A DNA stretch of 64,000 nucleotides from Leclercia adecarboxylata (GTDB lineage: Bacteria > Pseudomonadota > Gammaproteobacteria > Enterobacterales > Enterobacteriaceae): contig DERO01000007.1 in the NCBI GenBank assembly GCA_002360945.1, forward strand, positions 1-64,000, given 5' to 3'. The translations under genes were made by a program, and so were the position numbers. The notes beneath the pieces were generated by a model. The model was not told the origin of the DNA. It did not search any database and saw only the letters and a list, made by a program, of their open reading frames with translations. The first letter of the stretch is position 1. Each line of letters begins with the position of its first letter. This document shows positions 8,219 through 17,444 of this stretch, one piece after another.

Positions 8219-8992
8219 TTACAGCACTTTGGACAGGAACTGCCGCGTTCGGGCGTGGGACGGGCGGTTGAGCACCTCGTCGCTGCTGCCCTGTTCAACG
8301 ATTTTGCCGTCGACCATAAACACCACCTGGTCCGCCACTTCCCGGGCGAAGCCAATCTCATGGGTCACCACCACCAGGGTGGTGCCGGAGCGGGCCAGCT
8401 TTTTGATCACGTCCAGCACCTCGCCCACCAGCTCGGGATCCAGCGCCGAGGTCGGCTCATCAAACAGCATTACCCGCGGGCGCAGGGCCAGGGCGCGGGC
8501 AATGGCGATGCGCTGCTGTTGCCCGCCGGAAAGGTGCCGCGACCAGGCATCGGCCTTATCGCGCAATCCGACCACGTCCAGCAGATCGTAGGCCCGTTCG
8601 ACCGCTTCTTTACGGCTCAGCTGTTTATGGGCGATGGGTGCCTCGATCAGGTTCTCCAGCACCGTCAGGTGTGGGAACAGGTTGAAGTTCTGAAACACGT
8701 AGCCGACGTTAACCCGCTGCTTGAGGATTGCTTTCTCCTTCAGCTCGTACAGGGTGTTGCCTTCACGGCGATAGCCGATGTAGTCGCCATCAATCTGGAT
8801 AAAGCCTTCATCGACGCGTTCCAGGTGGTTTATGGTGCGCAGCAGTGTGGATTTACCGGAGCCGGATGGCCCGAGGATCACCGTCACCGAACCCGGCGGG
8901 ATTTCCAGCGAGACGTTATCCAGCGCCTTGTGGCGGCCGAAGAACTTGCTGACGCCGGTAATCGAAATATGTCCTTCAGGAGAGGCTTGCAT
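8219..8992 (-). CDS. Amino-acid ABC transporter ATPase
   Basis: The 257-residue protein carries Walker A (GPSGSGKST near residue 41), the Q-loop (VFQNFNLFPH), the signature LSGGQQQR and Walker B with the D-loop (VMLFDEPTSALD). It belongs to the HisP/GlnQ polar amino-acid subfamily. It overlaps the permease gene by 17 bases and would drive import with the permease at 8976 and the two binding proteins of the operon. Confidence 0.92.
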   Translation of the reverse strand: MQASPEGHISITGVSKFFGRHKALDNVSLEIPPGSVTVILGPSGSGKSTLLRTINHLERVDEGFIQIDGDYIGYRREGNTLYELKEKAILKQRVNVGYVFQNFNLFPHLTVLENLIEAPIAHKQLSRKEAVERAYDLLDVVGLRDKADAWSRHLSGGQQQRIAIARALALRPRVMLFDEPTSALDPELVGEVLDVIKKLARSGTTLVVVTHEIGFAREVADQVVFMVDGKIVEQGSSDEVLNRPSHARTRQFLSKVL

Positions 8993-9899
8993 GGACAGGC
9001 TCCTGTGTAGATTGGGTAGTCACGGAACGGGTGCGGGTCGCGCGGGTGGAGTTCACCGCCGAGCGGCGCTCGCTGCGGGCCAGGGCGCGTTCCACCAGGT
9101 GCTGAATCGCGGAGAGCACGGTGGTGATCACCAGATACCAGACGGCACCGACCATCAGCAGCGGGATCACCTCCTGGGTGCGGTTGTAGATCATCTGGAT
9201 GGTGTAGAACAGCTCCGGCATCGCCAGGACGTAAACCATCGCCGTGCCCTTGGCGAGGCTGATGATTTCGTTGAACCCGGACGGCAGAATGGTGCGCAGC
9301 GCCTGAGGCAGGATGATGCGCAGAGTACGGCGCGAGGCCGGTAAGCCCAGCGCGGCTGCCGCTTCATACTGGCCGTGATCGACCCCCAGGAAGCCACCGC
9401 GAATAATCTCTGCGGTATAGGCGCTCTGCACCAGCGTCAGCCCGACCACCGCGGTGGAGAATTGCCCCAGCACGTTGATGGTCTCGAAGCTGCCCCAGGT
9501 AATGCCGGTGAACGGCACGCCGAGCGACAGCGTGTCGTACAGATAGGAGAAGTTGTAGAGGATGATCAGCACCACAATCAGCGGCAGGGAGCGGAACAGC
9601 CAGATGTAGCCCCAGGCGAGGCTGCTCAGCAGCCACGAGGACGACAGCCGTGCCAGGGCTAACATGCCGCCGATCGCCACGCTGAGCACGGTGCCGATCA
9701 GGGTCAGGAGTAGCGTCTGCCCCACCCCTTCAAGGATCACCGGGTCGAAGAACCAGCGCGCGAACACGCTCCACTCCCAGCGCGGGTTAAAGGCCACCGA
9801 CTGAATGACAACCGCCAGCACAAACAGCGCAACAATTGCCCCCACCGTGCGCAGCGGGTAGCGCGCCGGGACCACTTTGATGGTTTCAACGTTGTTCAT
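8976..9899 (-). CDS. Amino-acid ABC transporter permease (HisM/HisQ type)
   Basis: The 307-residue inner-membrane protein has about five or six hydrophobic segments and the permease EAA-like loop (GVDHGQYEAAAALGLPASRRTLRIILPQ region). It is a single permease, so it presumably works as a homodimer with the ATPase downstream. The basic, extended C-terminal tail (RSERRSAVNSTRATRTR) is longer than usual. The start is 9 bases from the end of the acetyltransferase gene. Confidence 0.9.
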   Translation of the reverse strand: MNNVETIKVVPARYPLRTVGAIVALFVLAVVIQSVAFNPRWEWSVFARWFFDPVILEGVGQTLLLTLIGTVLSVAIGGMLALARLSSSWLLSSLAWGYIWLFRSLPLIVVLIILYNFSYLYDTLSLGVPFTGITWGSFETINVLGQFSTAVVGLTLVQSAYTAEIIRGGFLGVDHGQYEAAAALGLPASRRTLRIILPQALRTILPSGFNEIISLAKGTAMVYVLAMPELFYTIQMIYNRTQEVIPLLMVGAVWYLVITTVLSAIQHLVERALARSERRSAVNSTRATRTRSVTTQSTQEPVHASLS

Positions 9900-9908
9900 C
9901 GTCGTTCC

Positions 9909-10418
9909 TCATGCCGATTTACTGAACGCTTCGCGTACCAGCGTTTTGGTGAAGCGCAGCCGCCCGTCGAACGGCGGCTGGCTGTACTCTTCCGGGTCGC
10001 GGTCAAGGTCGAACTGCGCCGCGTAGCCCTGGCTCAGATAGAGTCGCACCGCTTCCGGCTGACGAAAGCCGGTGGTGAGGTAGATCTGGCTGTAACCGGC
10101 CAGTACCGCCCGGCGCTCCAGCTCCTGCACCACCCGTGCGGCAAGCCCCTGCTGACGCAGGGATTTGTCGGTCCAGATCCGTTTGATCTCGGCGGTGCGG
10201 GCATCGAAGGGTTTATAGGCCCCGGTGGCGATGATTTTTCCGTCGCGCTCCAGCACAATAAACAGCCCCTGCGGCGCCAGATACCACTCGGTCAGCTCGA
10301 TCTCGGCATCTTTGGAAAAATAGTCGCCGTAGCGCGCCGCGTACTCGCCGAACAGCCCCTCGATGATGGGCTGAAGATCGGCGTCCTCCGGCGAAACGTC
10401 ACGAAAAAGATCGCTCAT
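9909..10418 (-). CDS. GNAT N-acetyltransferase, SnaA (YtmI)-like candidate
   Basis: The 169-residue protein has the GNAT core: beta strands GLFIVLERDGKIIATGAY, then the acetyl-CoA binding RQQGLAARVVQELE (the Q/RxxGxG/A loop), and YLTTGFRQPEAVRLYLSQGY. In Bacillus the equivalent operon includes SnaA, which N-acetylates S-substituted cysteines before oxidative removal of the S-alkyl group. Position between the two halves of the transporter operon, together with monooxygenase and deacetylase genes, supports the same role, but the substrate is inferred. Confidence 0.75.
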   Translation of the reverse strand: MSDLFRDVSPEDADLQPIIEGLFGEYAARYGDYFSKDAEIELTEWYLAPQGLFIVLERDGKIIATGAYKPFDARTAEIKRIWTDKSLRQQGLAARVVQELERRAVLAGYSQIYLTTGFRQPEAVRLYLSQGYAAQFDLDRDPEEYSQPPFDGRLRFTKTLVREAFSKSA

Positions 10419-10427
10419 AGGTTCTCC

Positions 10428-11360
10428 TTAGTCGCCAAGGCCGGCCGGGTTGACTTCGGAACTCGGGATACGCTCCACGCCTTCACCCCAGCGGTTCAGC
10501 ACCTTGTCGTAGTCACCGCTCTTGATAGCGCCGTTGAGGGCGGTCTGCACCGGCTCCGCCAGACCGCTGCCTTTTTTCAGGGTGACGGCAATGTGTGCCG
10601 CTTTCGGCCAGCCCCCGTCGACGCTACCCACCAGCTTGGTTTTACCGTTCAGGGCCGCTTTCCACGCGCCAATCACGTTCGGGCCGAAGTAGGCGTCCGC
10701 GCGACCGGACTGCAGCGCCAGGGTCTGGGCGGCATCATCTTTGGTGTAGATCGGGGTGAATGGCTTCAGCCCCTTCTTCTGGTTTTCCGCATCCCACGCC
10801 AGCAGGATTGCCTCCTGGTTGGTGCCGGAGCCGACAATGATCCGCAGCCCGGCGATGTCTTCCGCCTTTTCCAGTTTCTTGATTGGGCTGGTGGATTTCA
10901 CGTAGAAGCCCAGCGAATCCTTACGGTAAGTAGCGAAATCGAACTTCTCTTTACGCTCTTTGGTGACGGTAATGTTGCTGATCGCCGCATCGTATTTCCC
11001 GGAGGTGACGCCCAGCGGCCAGTCTTCCCAGGAGGTGGGCACCACGTTCAGCTCCAGCCCGAGGCTGTCGGCCACCAGACGGGCGATGTCGGCCTCGCTG
11101 CCGATCAGGGTTTTGTTGTCATCGGCAAACACCGTTAGCGGCGGCTGGCTCAGGCCGGCAATCGCCACGGTGAATTTCCCCGGCACCACCGGCTTGAAGC
11201 TGGCGGGCAGCTGGGCGATAGCTTGCGGGTTCTTTGCGGTGTTGATCGGCGTTTTGTTGGCTTCGAGGCTGACCCCGGTGCCGTTAATATTGACGTTCTC
11301 TGCCCAGACGGCAGGGGTAAAGGCCAGCGCGAGCGCCAGAATAAGCGATGATTTTTTCAT
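10428..11360 (-). CDS. Family 3 amino-acid ABC transporter binding protein (proximal copy)
   Basis: The 310-residue protein has a signal peptide ending near AVWA and a periplasmic binding fold with IGSEADIARLVADSLG, SGKYDAAISNITVTKERKEK and IIVGSGTNQEAIL. It is a clear paralogue of the protein at 7322. It lies between the LLM monooxygenase and acetyltransferase genes of one tightly packed operon. Having two copies may widen the range of sulfur amino acids recognised. Confidence 0.87.
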   Translation of the reverse strand: MKKSSLILALALAFTPAVWAENVNINGTGVSLEANKTPINTAKNPQAIAQLPASFKPVVPGKFTVAIAGLSQPPLTVFADDNKTLIGSEADIARLVADSLGLELNVVPTSWEDWPLGVTSGKYDAAISNITVTKERKEKFDFATYRKDSLGFYVKSTSPIKKLEKAEDIAGLRIIVGSGTNQEAILLAWDAENQKKGLKPFTPIYTKDDAAQTLALQSGRADAYFGPNVIGAWKAALNGKTKLVGSVDGGWPKAAHIAVTLKKGSGLAEPVQTALNGAIKSGDYDKVLNRWGEGVERIPSSEVNPAGLGD

Positions 11361-11386
11361 GGCAGGTTCTCTTATTGTTGTGTGCG

Positions 11387-12703
11387 TTATTGTTGTGTGA
11401 ACTGATTAACCGGCTGTGCTAATCCCAGGCTCTCACGCAGGGTTGTGCCGGGGTATTCGGTGCGGAACAGGCCGCGCGCCTGCAACAGCGGCACCACCTG
11501 GTCGACAAAGCGCGGGAAGGTATCCGGGGTGCCGCCCTGGATAATGAAGCCGTCCGCCGCAAAGCCTTCAAACCACTGCTGCAGGCCATCGGCCACCTGT
11601 TCCGGGGTGCCGGAAAAACGTGGGCGCGGCGAGGCGGCCTCCAGCGCCACCTGACGCAGGGTTAAGTTGCGCTCCCGGGCGTTACGCTTGATCTCATCGG
11701 TGGTGCTGCGGAAGCTGTTTTTCCCCAGGTCGCCAATGTCCGGGAAGGCTTCATCCAGCGGATACTGGCTGAAATCGTGGTGCTCAAAATAGCGTCCCAG
11801 ATAGTTCAGGGCATCGTTGATGGAGACCAGCGCGGCGGTGGTCTGATACTGCTGCTCCACGTCGTCGGCGTCTTTTCCGACGATCACGCTCACACCCTGG
11901 AAGATGTGCAGCTCATCGGCGCTGCGGCCATGCTGTTTCAGCTGGCTCTTCACGTCGTGCCAGAAGGCCTGGGCCTCTTCATAGGTTTCGTGATGAGTAA
12001 AGATGGCGTCGGCGTGTTTCGCCGCCAGCTTTTTGCCATCGTCAGAAGCACCGGCCTGGAAGACGATCGGCCTGCCCTGTGGCGTGCGGCCAATGTTCAG
12101 CGGCCCGGCCACCTTAAAGAAATCACCGTGGTGATCGAGGGTGTGCAGTTTTTTAGGGTCGAAGAACTGCCCGGTCTCTTTGTTACGCACAAAGGCGTCG
12201 CCCTCCCAAGAGTCCCACAGCCCTTTCACCACGTCGAGATATTCATCGGCGATACGGTAACGCAGGGCGTGCTCCGGGTGCTTGTCGCGGGAGAAGTTCT
12301 TCGCCGACCCTTCCAGCGGCGAGGTGACCACGTTCCAGCCCGCCCGGCCGTTGCTCAGGTGATCGAGGCTGGCAAACTGGCGCGCCACGGTGAAGGGCTC
12401 GCTGTAGGAGGTGGATAAAGTGCCCACCAGCCCCAACCGTGATGTGACGGTCGCCAGCGCCGACAGCACGGTCAGGGGCTCAAAGCGGTTGAGAAAGTGC
12501 GGGATCGACTTCTCGTTGATGTAGAGGCCATCCGCGACAAAGATAAAGTCGAGCTTGCCCGCTTCGGCCTTCAGGGCCGTCTCTTTGACGAAATTAAAGT
12601 TGATGCTGGCATCGGCCGGGGCCGCCGGATGGCGCCAGGCCGACATATTCCCCGAGGCGCCGTGCAAAATCGTGCCCAGGCGCAGCTGTCGTGTTGCGGA
12701 CAT
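11387..12703 (-). CDS. NtaA/SnaA/DszA-type flavin-dependent monooxygenase, CmoJ-like candidate
   Basis: The 438-residue protein is an LLM-class (bacterial luciferase-like) monooxygenase of the NtaA/DszA group: it has [12 protein letters not shown] near residue 50, [34 protein letters not shown] and a C-terminal [22 protein letters not shown]. These enzymes use reduced FMN and oxygen to cleave C-N or C-S bonds. In Bacillus, CmoJ (YtnJ) of this family oxidises N-acetyl-S-alkyl-cysteines. Context here (acetyltransferase, deacetylase, second LLM enzyme, cystine-type transporter) matches that pathway. No flavin reductase gene is seen in the operon. Confidence 0.82.
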   Translation of the reverse strand: MSATRQLRLGTILHGASGNMSAWRHPAAPADASINFNFVKETALKAEAGKLDFIFVADGLYINEKSIPHFLNRFEPLTVLSALATVTSRLGLVGTLSTSYSEPFTVARQFASLDHLSNGRAGWNVVTSPLEGSAKNFSRDKHPEHALRYRIADEYLDVVKGLWDSWEGDAFVRNKETGQFFDPKKLHTLDHHGDFFKVAGPLNIGRTPQGRPIVFQAGASDDGKKLAAKHADAIFTHHETYEEAQAFWHDVKSQLKQHGRSADELHIFQGVSVIVGKDADDVEQQYQTTAALVSINDALNYLGRYFEHHDFSQYPLDEAFPDIGDLGKNSFRSTTDEIKRNARERNLTLRQVALEAASPRPRFSGTPEQVADGLQQWFEGFAADGFIIQGGTPDTFPRFVDQVVPLLQARGLFRTEYPGTTLRESLGLAQPVNQFTQQ

Positions 12704-12718
12704 ATTCCCTCCTTACCC

Positions 12719-13840
12719 TTAAAGTTGATTCAGTGCTTTTTCCGCAAGCTGGGCGAAATATCGCGCGGCGGGTTCAATTAATGCCTCGTCCGGATTAAAG
12801 GCCGGATGATGTAAGCCATACTGGCTGGCGCTGCCGATGCTGACGAAGGCTCCGGGGATTTGCTGCAGGTAGACGGCGAAATCCTCCCCGCCCATGTGCA
12901 GCTCGGCCAGCCGGGTCTCATACCCGGTCTCCCGCGCCACCGAGGTGGCAAATTCGGCCCAGTTGGCGTCGTTGACCAGCGCGGTGGGCCCGGCATACCA
13001 GGTGATGTCGATTTGCGCATTGAAGGCGGCGGCAAACCCGGCGGCGATTTCCGCCACCCGGCCCTTCACGTTCTGCTGGACTTCGGTGCGATGGGTGCGC
13101 AAAGTCCCTTCCAGCTCGACGCTCTCCGGCAGCACGTTCCAGGTGTTGCCCCCGGTAATACGCGTCACGCTCAACACCACCGAATCCAGGGTATTCACGT
13201 TGCGGCTGGCAACGCTCTGCAGGGCGGTCACTAACTGGCTGGCGAGCAGGATGGCGTCGTTGCCTTCGTGCGGACGGGCGGCGTGCGCCCCTTTGCCGGT
13301 GATGCGAAATACGAAGCGGTCAACGTTGGCGTAGAACGGGCCGCCGCGGGTGGCGAAACTGCCTACCGGTAAACCCGGTTCGTTATGCATGCCGAAGATG
13401 GCGCTGACGTCGCGCAGGGCCCCGGCACGTACAAGGCTCTTTGCGCCGCCGAAGTTCTCCTCCGCCGGCTGGAACAGGATCCGCACCCGGCCGTTCAGCG
13501 AGGCTTCCCGTTCTTTCAGCTTCAGGGCCGCGCCGAGGATCACGCTGGTGTGGATGTCGTGGCCGCAGGCGTGCATCACGCCAGGGCGTTGGGAGGTAAA
13601 GGCTACGCCGCTGCGCTCCTCAATCGGCAGGGCGTCGATGTCGGCACGCAGGGCAATCTGTTTGTCACCCTTCCCCACTTCGGCAACCACGCCGGTCGCC
13701 AGATCGTAAGGCAGAACCTTAATTCCGGCGTCGCCCAGCCACTGACGCAGGCGGGCGGTGGTCTGAACTTCCTCGCCGGAGAGTTCCGGGTTCTGGTGCA
13801 GTTCGCGGCGCCAGGCGATCAGCTGTTGTTCAAGGCTCAT
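12719..13840 (-). CDS. M20 amidohydrolase, SndA-like N-deacetylase candidate
   Basis: The 373-residue protein is an M20D metal-dependent aminoacylase: RRELHQNPELSGEEVQT at the N-terminus, metal-ligand motifs CGHDIHTSV and QPAEENFGGA, IFGMHNEPGLPVG, and HMGGEDFAVYLQ near the C-terminus. The family removes N-acyl groups from amino acids. In the Bacillus operon SndA deacetylates N-acetylcysteine at the end of the pathway, and the same role fits here. Its start overlaps the upstream gene by four bases (ATGA), showing translational coupling. Confidence 0.85.
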   Translation of the reverse strand: MSLEQQLIAWRRELHQNPELSGEEVQTTARLRQWLGDAGIKVLPYDLATGVVAEVGKGDKQIALRADIDALPIEERSGVAFTSQRPGVMHACGHDIHTSVILGAALKLKEREASLNGRVRILFQPAEENFGGAKSLVRAGALRDVSAIFGMHNEPGLPVGSFATRGGPFYANVDRFVFRITGKGAHAARPHEGNDAILLASQLVTALQSVASRNVNTLDSVVLSVTRITGGNTWNVLPESVELEGTLRTHRTEVQQNVKGRVAEIAAGFAAAFNAQIDITWYAGPTALVNDANWAEFATSVARETGYETRLAELHMGGEDFAVYLQQIPGAFVSIGSASQYGLHHPAFNPDEALIEPAARYFAQLAEKALNQL

Positions 13841-14832
13841 ACCGCCACCTCCCGCGGCTCGCGGGCCTGGGCCAGCAGGCGCAGGGACTGCACGCGGGTT
13901 GCGCCATCGGCGACCGGGGTATCAATGATGAACTCGTCGATGCCCCACTGCTGATGCAGCGCTTCCAGCTGGTCGAGCACCGACTCCGCAGTGCCTGCCA
14001 GCAACGACTGGGCACGACGGGCGATGCGCAGCGGCTCGCTGCCCGCCTGGCGGGCAAAAGCGTAAGCCTGCTCTTCGCTGGCGACGGTGACCCGCTGGCC
14101 GTTGACAAGCTCAACGCCCCACACTTCGACAGATTTGGCCAGATCTTCGGCCTGCGCCTGGGTTGGGGCCACGATGGCCTGCACCGCGACAATCACCTCC
14201 CGGGCGCTATGGGCGCGCCAGGTGTTAATCACCTCGCGCAGCAGATCGGGGTCGCCATTCAGATGGGCGGCAAAAACAAAGTCCCAGTCGAGGCTGGCGG
14301 CAAGGCGCGCGCTCTCGGCGCTGGCGCCCAGCAGGAAACCGGCAGCAGGAACCTGGGGTAACGGGGTGGCGCGAACCGCTTCCTCCTGGGAAGTCGGGTT
14401 AATCCAGCCATTCAGCTGCGCCAGCTGGGCGGCAAAATCGCCCTTCTCCTGCTGGCTGAGGCCGAGCTGTAAGGCCCGGGTCGAGAGCGGCAGGCCGCCA
14501 GGTGCTTTACCGACGCCCAGATCCACCCGACCAGGCGCGATGGCCGCCAGCAGGTTGAAGTTCTCTGCCACTTTATACGGGCTGTAGTGTTGCAGCATTA
14601 CCCCACCGGAGCCGACGCGAATGCGCCGGGTCTGCCCGAGGATCCAGGCAATCAGCAGCTCAGGCGACGGACTCGCCAACTGCGGGGTGTTGTGGTGTTC
14701 GGCAATCCAGAAGCGGTGATAACCCAGGGTTTCGGCCTGTTGCGCCAGGCTTAAAGTGCGCGACAGCGCATCGGCGGCCGTTTCGTTTTCTGCGACAGGA
14801 CTTTTATCCAGAATGCTGATTCGCCAGGACAT
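13837..14832 (-). CDS. MsnO8-type LLM oxidoreductase, CmoO-like candidate
   Basis: The 331-residue protein is a luciferase-like flavoprotein: SILDKSPV near the start, GYHRFWIAEHHNTPQLASPSPE, RIRVGSGGVMLQHYSPYKVAENF and GRVDLGVGKAPGG. This is the MsnO8/YtmO subgroup; Bacillus CmoO belongs to it. I place the start at the ATG at 14832 (MSWRISILDKSPV) because the SILDKSPV segment is near the N-terminus in the family; an in-frame start further upstream would add 11 residues. It is the first gene of the operon that runs to 7322. The 110-base upstream gap is the likely promoter region. Confidence 0.82.
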   Translation of the reverse strand: MSWRISILDKSPVAENETAADALSRTLSLAQQAETLGYHRFWIAEHHNTPQLASPSPELLIAWILGQTRRIRVGSGGVMLQHYSPYKVAENFNLLAAIAPGRVDLGVGKAPGGLPLSTRALQLGLSQQEKGDFAAQLAQLNGWINPTSQEEAVRATPLPQVPAAGFLLGASAESARLAASLDWDFVFAAHLNGDPDLLREVINTWRAHSAREVIVAVQAIVAPTQAQAEDLAKSVEVWGVELVNGQRVTVASEEQAYAFARQAGSEPLRIARRAQSLLAGTAESVLDQLEALHQQWGIDEFIIDTPVADGATRVQSLRLLAQAREPREVAV

Positions 14833-14942
14833 GTTGCAATCTCGTTTGACTAAACATGTCGCCATTATTAAGGGGCGATTTCACCGCTGAGAAACAATTA
14901 ATTTACATTTGGTTTGCCGGATTTCAGAAATACTGCGTGGAA

Positions 14943-15482
14943 TTACAGGGACGAACGCAGCTCAGCGATCAGGGCGTCGGCCTGCTGGCGGGAGGTGATG
15001 CGCACGAAGCGGATGTGGGCAAAAGCCGGGTTCTGCATGTCGGATTCATAGCGTGCCCGGTTGCTGCGCCAGGTCTTGAGGGTCCACAGCAGGATCGATT
15101 CCCGGCTGAAGAAGGAACGGCGAAAACTTTCCCGGTTGCCGGTGCCGGGCCACAGCTCATGCTGGGTCCAGGCACGTTTTACCGCCCGGGTGACGGCCTG
15201 ACGCAGGGTGCGGGCCAGGCTGTAATCGACCCATACCACCAGATCGACGTTGCGCCATTTTAGCGGGCGGGTGCGGTTGTAGTTGCCGTCCAGCACCCAG
15301 CCCGGCGTGGCGCTGAGCGCCGCCTCCAGCTTTGCGAACATGACGTCGTCCGGGGTGCCCTGCCAGTCGGGACGCCAGTACAGGGTGTCCATTTCGATAT
15401 AAGGCAGCGCCAGTTCGGCGGCGATCCTGCGGGCCAGGGTGCTCTTCCCGCTGCCGCTGGTGCCAATAATATTGATTTTCAT
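14943..15482 (-). CDS. Topology-modulation/FlaR-type AAA P-loop kinase-like protein
   Basis: The 179-residue protein starts MKINIIGTSGSGKSTLARRI, with Walker A GTSGSGKST near residue 7, followed by LPYIEMDTLYWRPDWQ, WVLDGNYNRTRPLKWRNVDLVVWVDY and an arginine-rich lid region. These are traits of the small AAA adenylate-kinase-like proteins often called DNA topology modulation protein FlaR, whose true reaction is not settled. The ATG at 15482 is chosen because the P-loop should be close to the N-terminus. It is on the same strand as the downstream salvage operon but separated by 110 bases. Confidence 0.8.
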   Translation of the reverse strand: MKINIIGTSGSGKSTLARRIAAELALPYIEMDTLYWRPDWQGTPDDVMFAKLEAALSATPGWVLDGNYNRTRPLKWRNVDLVVWVDYSLARTLRQAVTRAVKRAWTQHELWPGTGNRESFRRSFFSRESILLWTLKTWRSNRARYESDMQNPAFAHIRFVRITSRQQADALIAELRSSL

Positions 15483-15832
15483 CACATGTCCTGATGGGTC
15501 GGAAAAACCGGGCCAACAATAATAATGTTTTATGAATGTTAATGAAACACGATTTCGGCAGCGTGGTTTTCGCCACGGAGTCGTTATTTTCGTTATATTT
15601 GCCTTAAGTCGATTTATTTCCCGCCACAAATGATATTCGTGTCCTGATGATTGCATTTTTATTACATAAGCAGCGGTTACTATAAAAAAAACAGTTAATT
15701 CAGGCGCTTTCTAATTCATTAGTTTTTGTGGAGAATACGCCAGCCGTAATATTACAGAATAATTAGTTAACCTTGCCTGAAACCTTTTCTCGGGCGACTT
15801 CTCTTCACACAGACATCACCATGGAGTTATTC
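15483..15832. other. Intergenic region upstream of the Aer-like gene
   Basis: This 350-base AT-rich stretch separates a divergent gene pair. It contains a short GTGG/CCAC hairpin near 15563 and AT runs around 15680, but I see no open reading frame with a ribosome-binding site and no convincing sigma-28 promoter. Confidence 0.6.
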
Positions 15833-17368
15833 ATGAGACGTAACAATCACGTTACACAAAACGAGTTTTTGCTTAACGAAGGATCGACCTTAATGTCGAC
15901 CACCGATATCCAGAGTCATATTACGTACGCGAACTCGGCCTTTATTGATGCCAGTGGTTATAAAGAAGAACACCTTATTGGAGAACCGCATAATGTGATC
16001 CGCCATCCGGATATGCCCCCGGAGGCGTTTGGTGATATGTGGTTTACCTTACAGCAGGGCGAGAGCTGGACCGGGCTGGTGAAGAACCGCCGCCACAACG
16101 GGGATCACTACTGGGTGCGAGCCAACGTCACGCCGGTTTATCAAAATGACACCCTTACCGGCTATATTTCGGTGCGAAATATTCCTGAGCGCAGTGAAAT
16201 CGACGCCAGCGAGGCGCTTTATCAGCGGGTACGAAATAACGACATAAAAGGCCACCGCTTTTATAAAGGGGTGCTGGTGCGTCGGGGAATATTCTCTTTT
16301 CTTTCGATATTCAAACGTCTCAGCACCGCGAAGCGGGTTAATTACTCCCTTGGTATTACCGCCCTGCTCGCTTTGGCCTTTCCTTTATTATTCCCTGGCG
16401 CATTATTGCAAACCTGCGGCCTCACGCTGCTGTTTATATTGCTGGCGTTGTATCTCAACGCCCAGATCTGCCGCCCGGTAAAAACCATTGTCAAACAGAT
16501 GCAGCGCGTGGTGTCGGGCCGCAAGACCGACTATTACCACTTCGATCGCGTTGATGAGATTGGCTTAATGATGCGACTGGTTAACCAGTCCGGCTTAAAC
16601 CTGAATTCGCTGGTGGATGATGTCGGCACGCAAATCAGCGGGATCCGCGCCATCAGCCAGCAGGTGGCAAAAGAAGGCGATGCCCTGCAGGCCCGCTCGG
16701 AGGAGACTTCAGGGGATCTGCAGCAGACGGCTGCGGCGGTGGAAGAGATTGCCAGCGCGGTAAAACAGACCGCCCAGACGGCGGAAGAGGCGATCCGTAT
16801 GGCCAATCAGACCAGCGCCAGCGCGTACAGCGGCGAAACGGTAATGAAGCAGACCATCGGCGTAATGCAATCCGTCTCAAAGGATAACGGCCAGATTGTC
16901 GATATCATCGCGGTGATCGACCGTATCGCCTTCCAGACCAATATCCTGGCGCTGAACGCCGCAGTGGAGGCCGCCCGCGCCGGAGAAGCCGGACGCGGCT
17001 TTGCGGTGGTCGCTGCCGAAGTGCGTAATCTGGCCCAGCACTCCGCTTCGGCGGCAAAGGAGATCGCCGCGCTTATCGAGAAAAATGTCGCCAGCGTTAA
17101 TGCCGGCGTGGACATGGTGGAACAGACCGAAACCCAGCTGACCACCATGATCGGTAACGTGCTGAATATGTCGGCCCTGATCAAGGAGATCGGCCACGCC
17201 ACCCAGGAGCAGACCCAGGCCCTGACCCTGATTAATGAGTCCATTTCGCGCATCGGGGTGATGACCCATAACAACACCGGAATGGTGGAGCACGTCACCC
17301 AGGCAGCCAACCACCTCACCCAGCGCACCACCCGCCTGCAACAGGCGATTGCAGTGTTCGGCGGTTAA
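15833..17368 (+). CDS. Aer-like aerotaxis/redox receptor (PAS - TM - HAMP - MCP signalling)
   Basis: The 511-residue protein has an N-terminal PAS domain of the Aer type ([55 protein letters not shown]), which binds FAD in Aer, a hydrophobic pair around residues 175-215, a HAMP-like region, and a methyl-accepting signalling hairpin with [19 protein letters not shown]. It lacks the C-terminal NWETF tether, as Aer does. It probably senses redox or oxygen state and signals to CheA/CheW at the inner membrane. I chose the ATG at 15833 because GGAG lies 7 bases upstream. It may be a second Aer paralogue. Confidence 0.85.
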   Translation: MRRNNHVTQNEFLLNEGSTLMSTTDIQSHITYANSAFIDASGYKEEHLIGEPHNVIRHPDMPPEAFGDMWFTLQQGESWTGLVKNRRHNGDHYWVRANVTPVYQNDTLTGYISVRNIPERSEIDASEALYQRVRNNDIKGHRFYKGVLVRRGIFSFLSIFKRLSTAKRVNYSLGITALLALAFPLLFPGALLQTCGLTLLFILLALYLNAQICRPVKTIVKQMQRVVSGRKTDYYHFDRVDEIGLMMRLVNQSGLNLNSLVDDVGTQISGIRAISQQVAKEGDALQARSEETSGDLQQTAAAVEEIASAVKQTAQTAEEAIRMANQTSASAYSGETVMKQTIGVMQSVSKDNGQIVDIIAVIDRIAFQTNILALNAAVEAARAGEAGRGFAVVAAEVRNLAQHSASAAKEIAALIEKNVASVNAGVDMVEQTETQLTTMIGNVLNMSALIKEIGHATQEQTQALTLINESISRIGVMTHNNTGMVEHVTQAANHLTQRTTRLQQAIAVFGG

Positions 17369-17444
17369 CGCTACGGCAAAAATGGCTAACCCGGCGAAAA
17401 GGTCATATCTTTTTTAAAGCGACGGTCGCTGCCGGGAGCCCTGG

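Noticed and set aside
15719..15750. GCCGTAAT upstream of the Aer-like gene as a FliA -10
   Set aside because: No TAAA-like element occurs 15 bases upstream.
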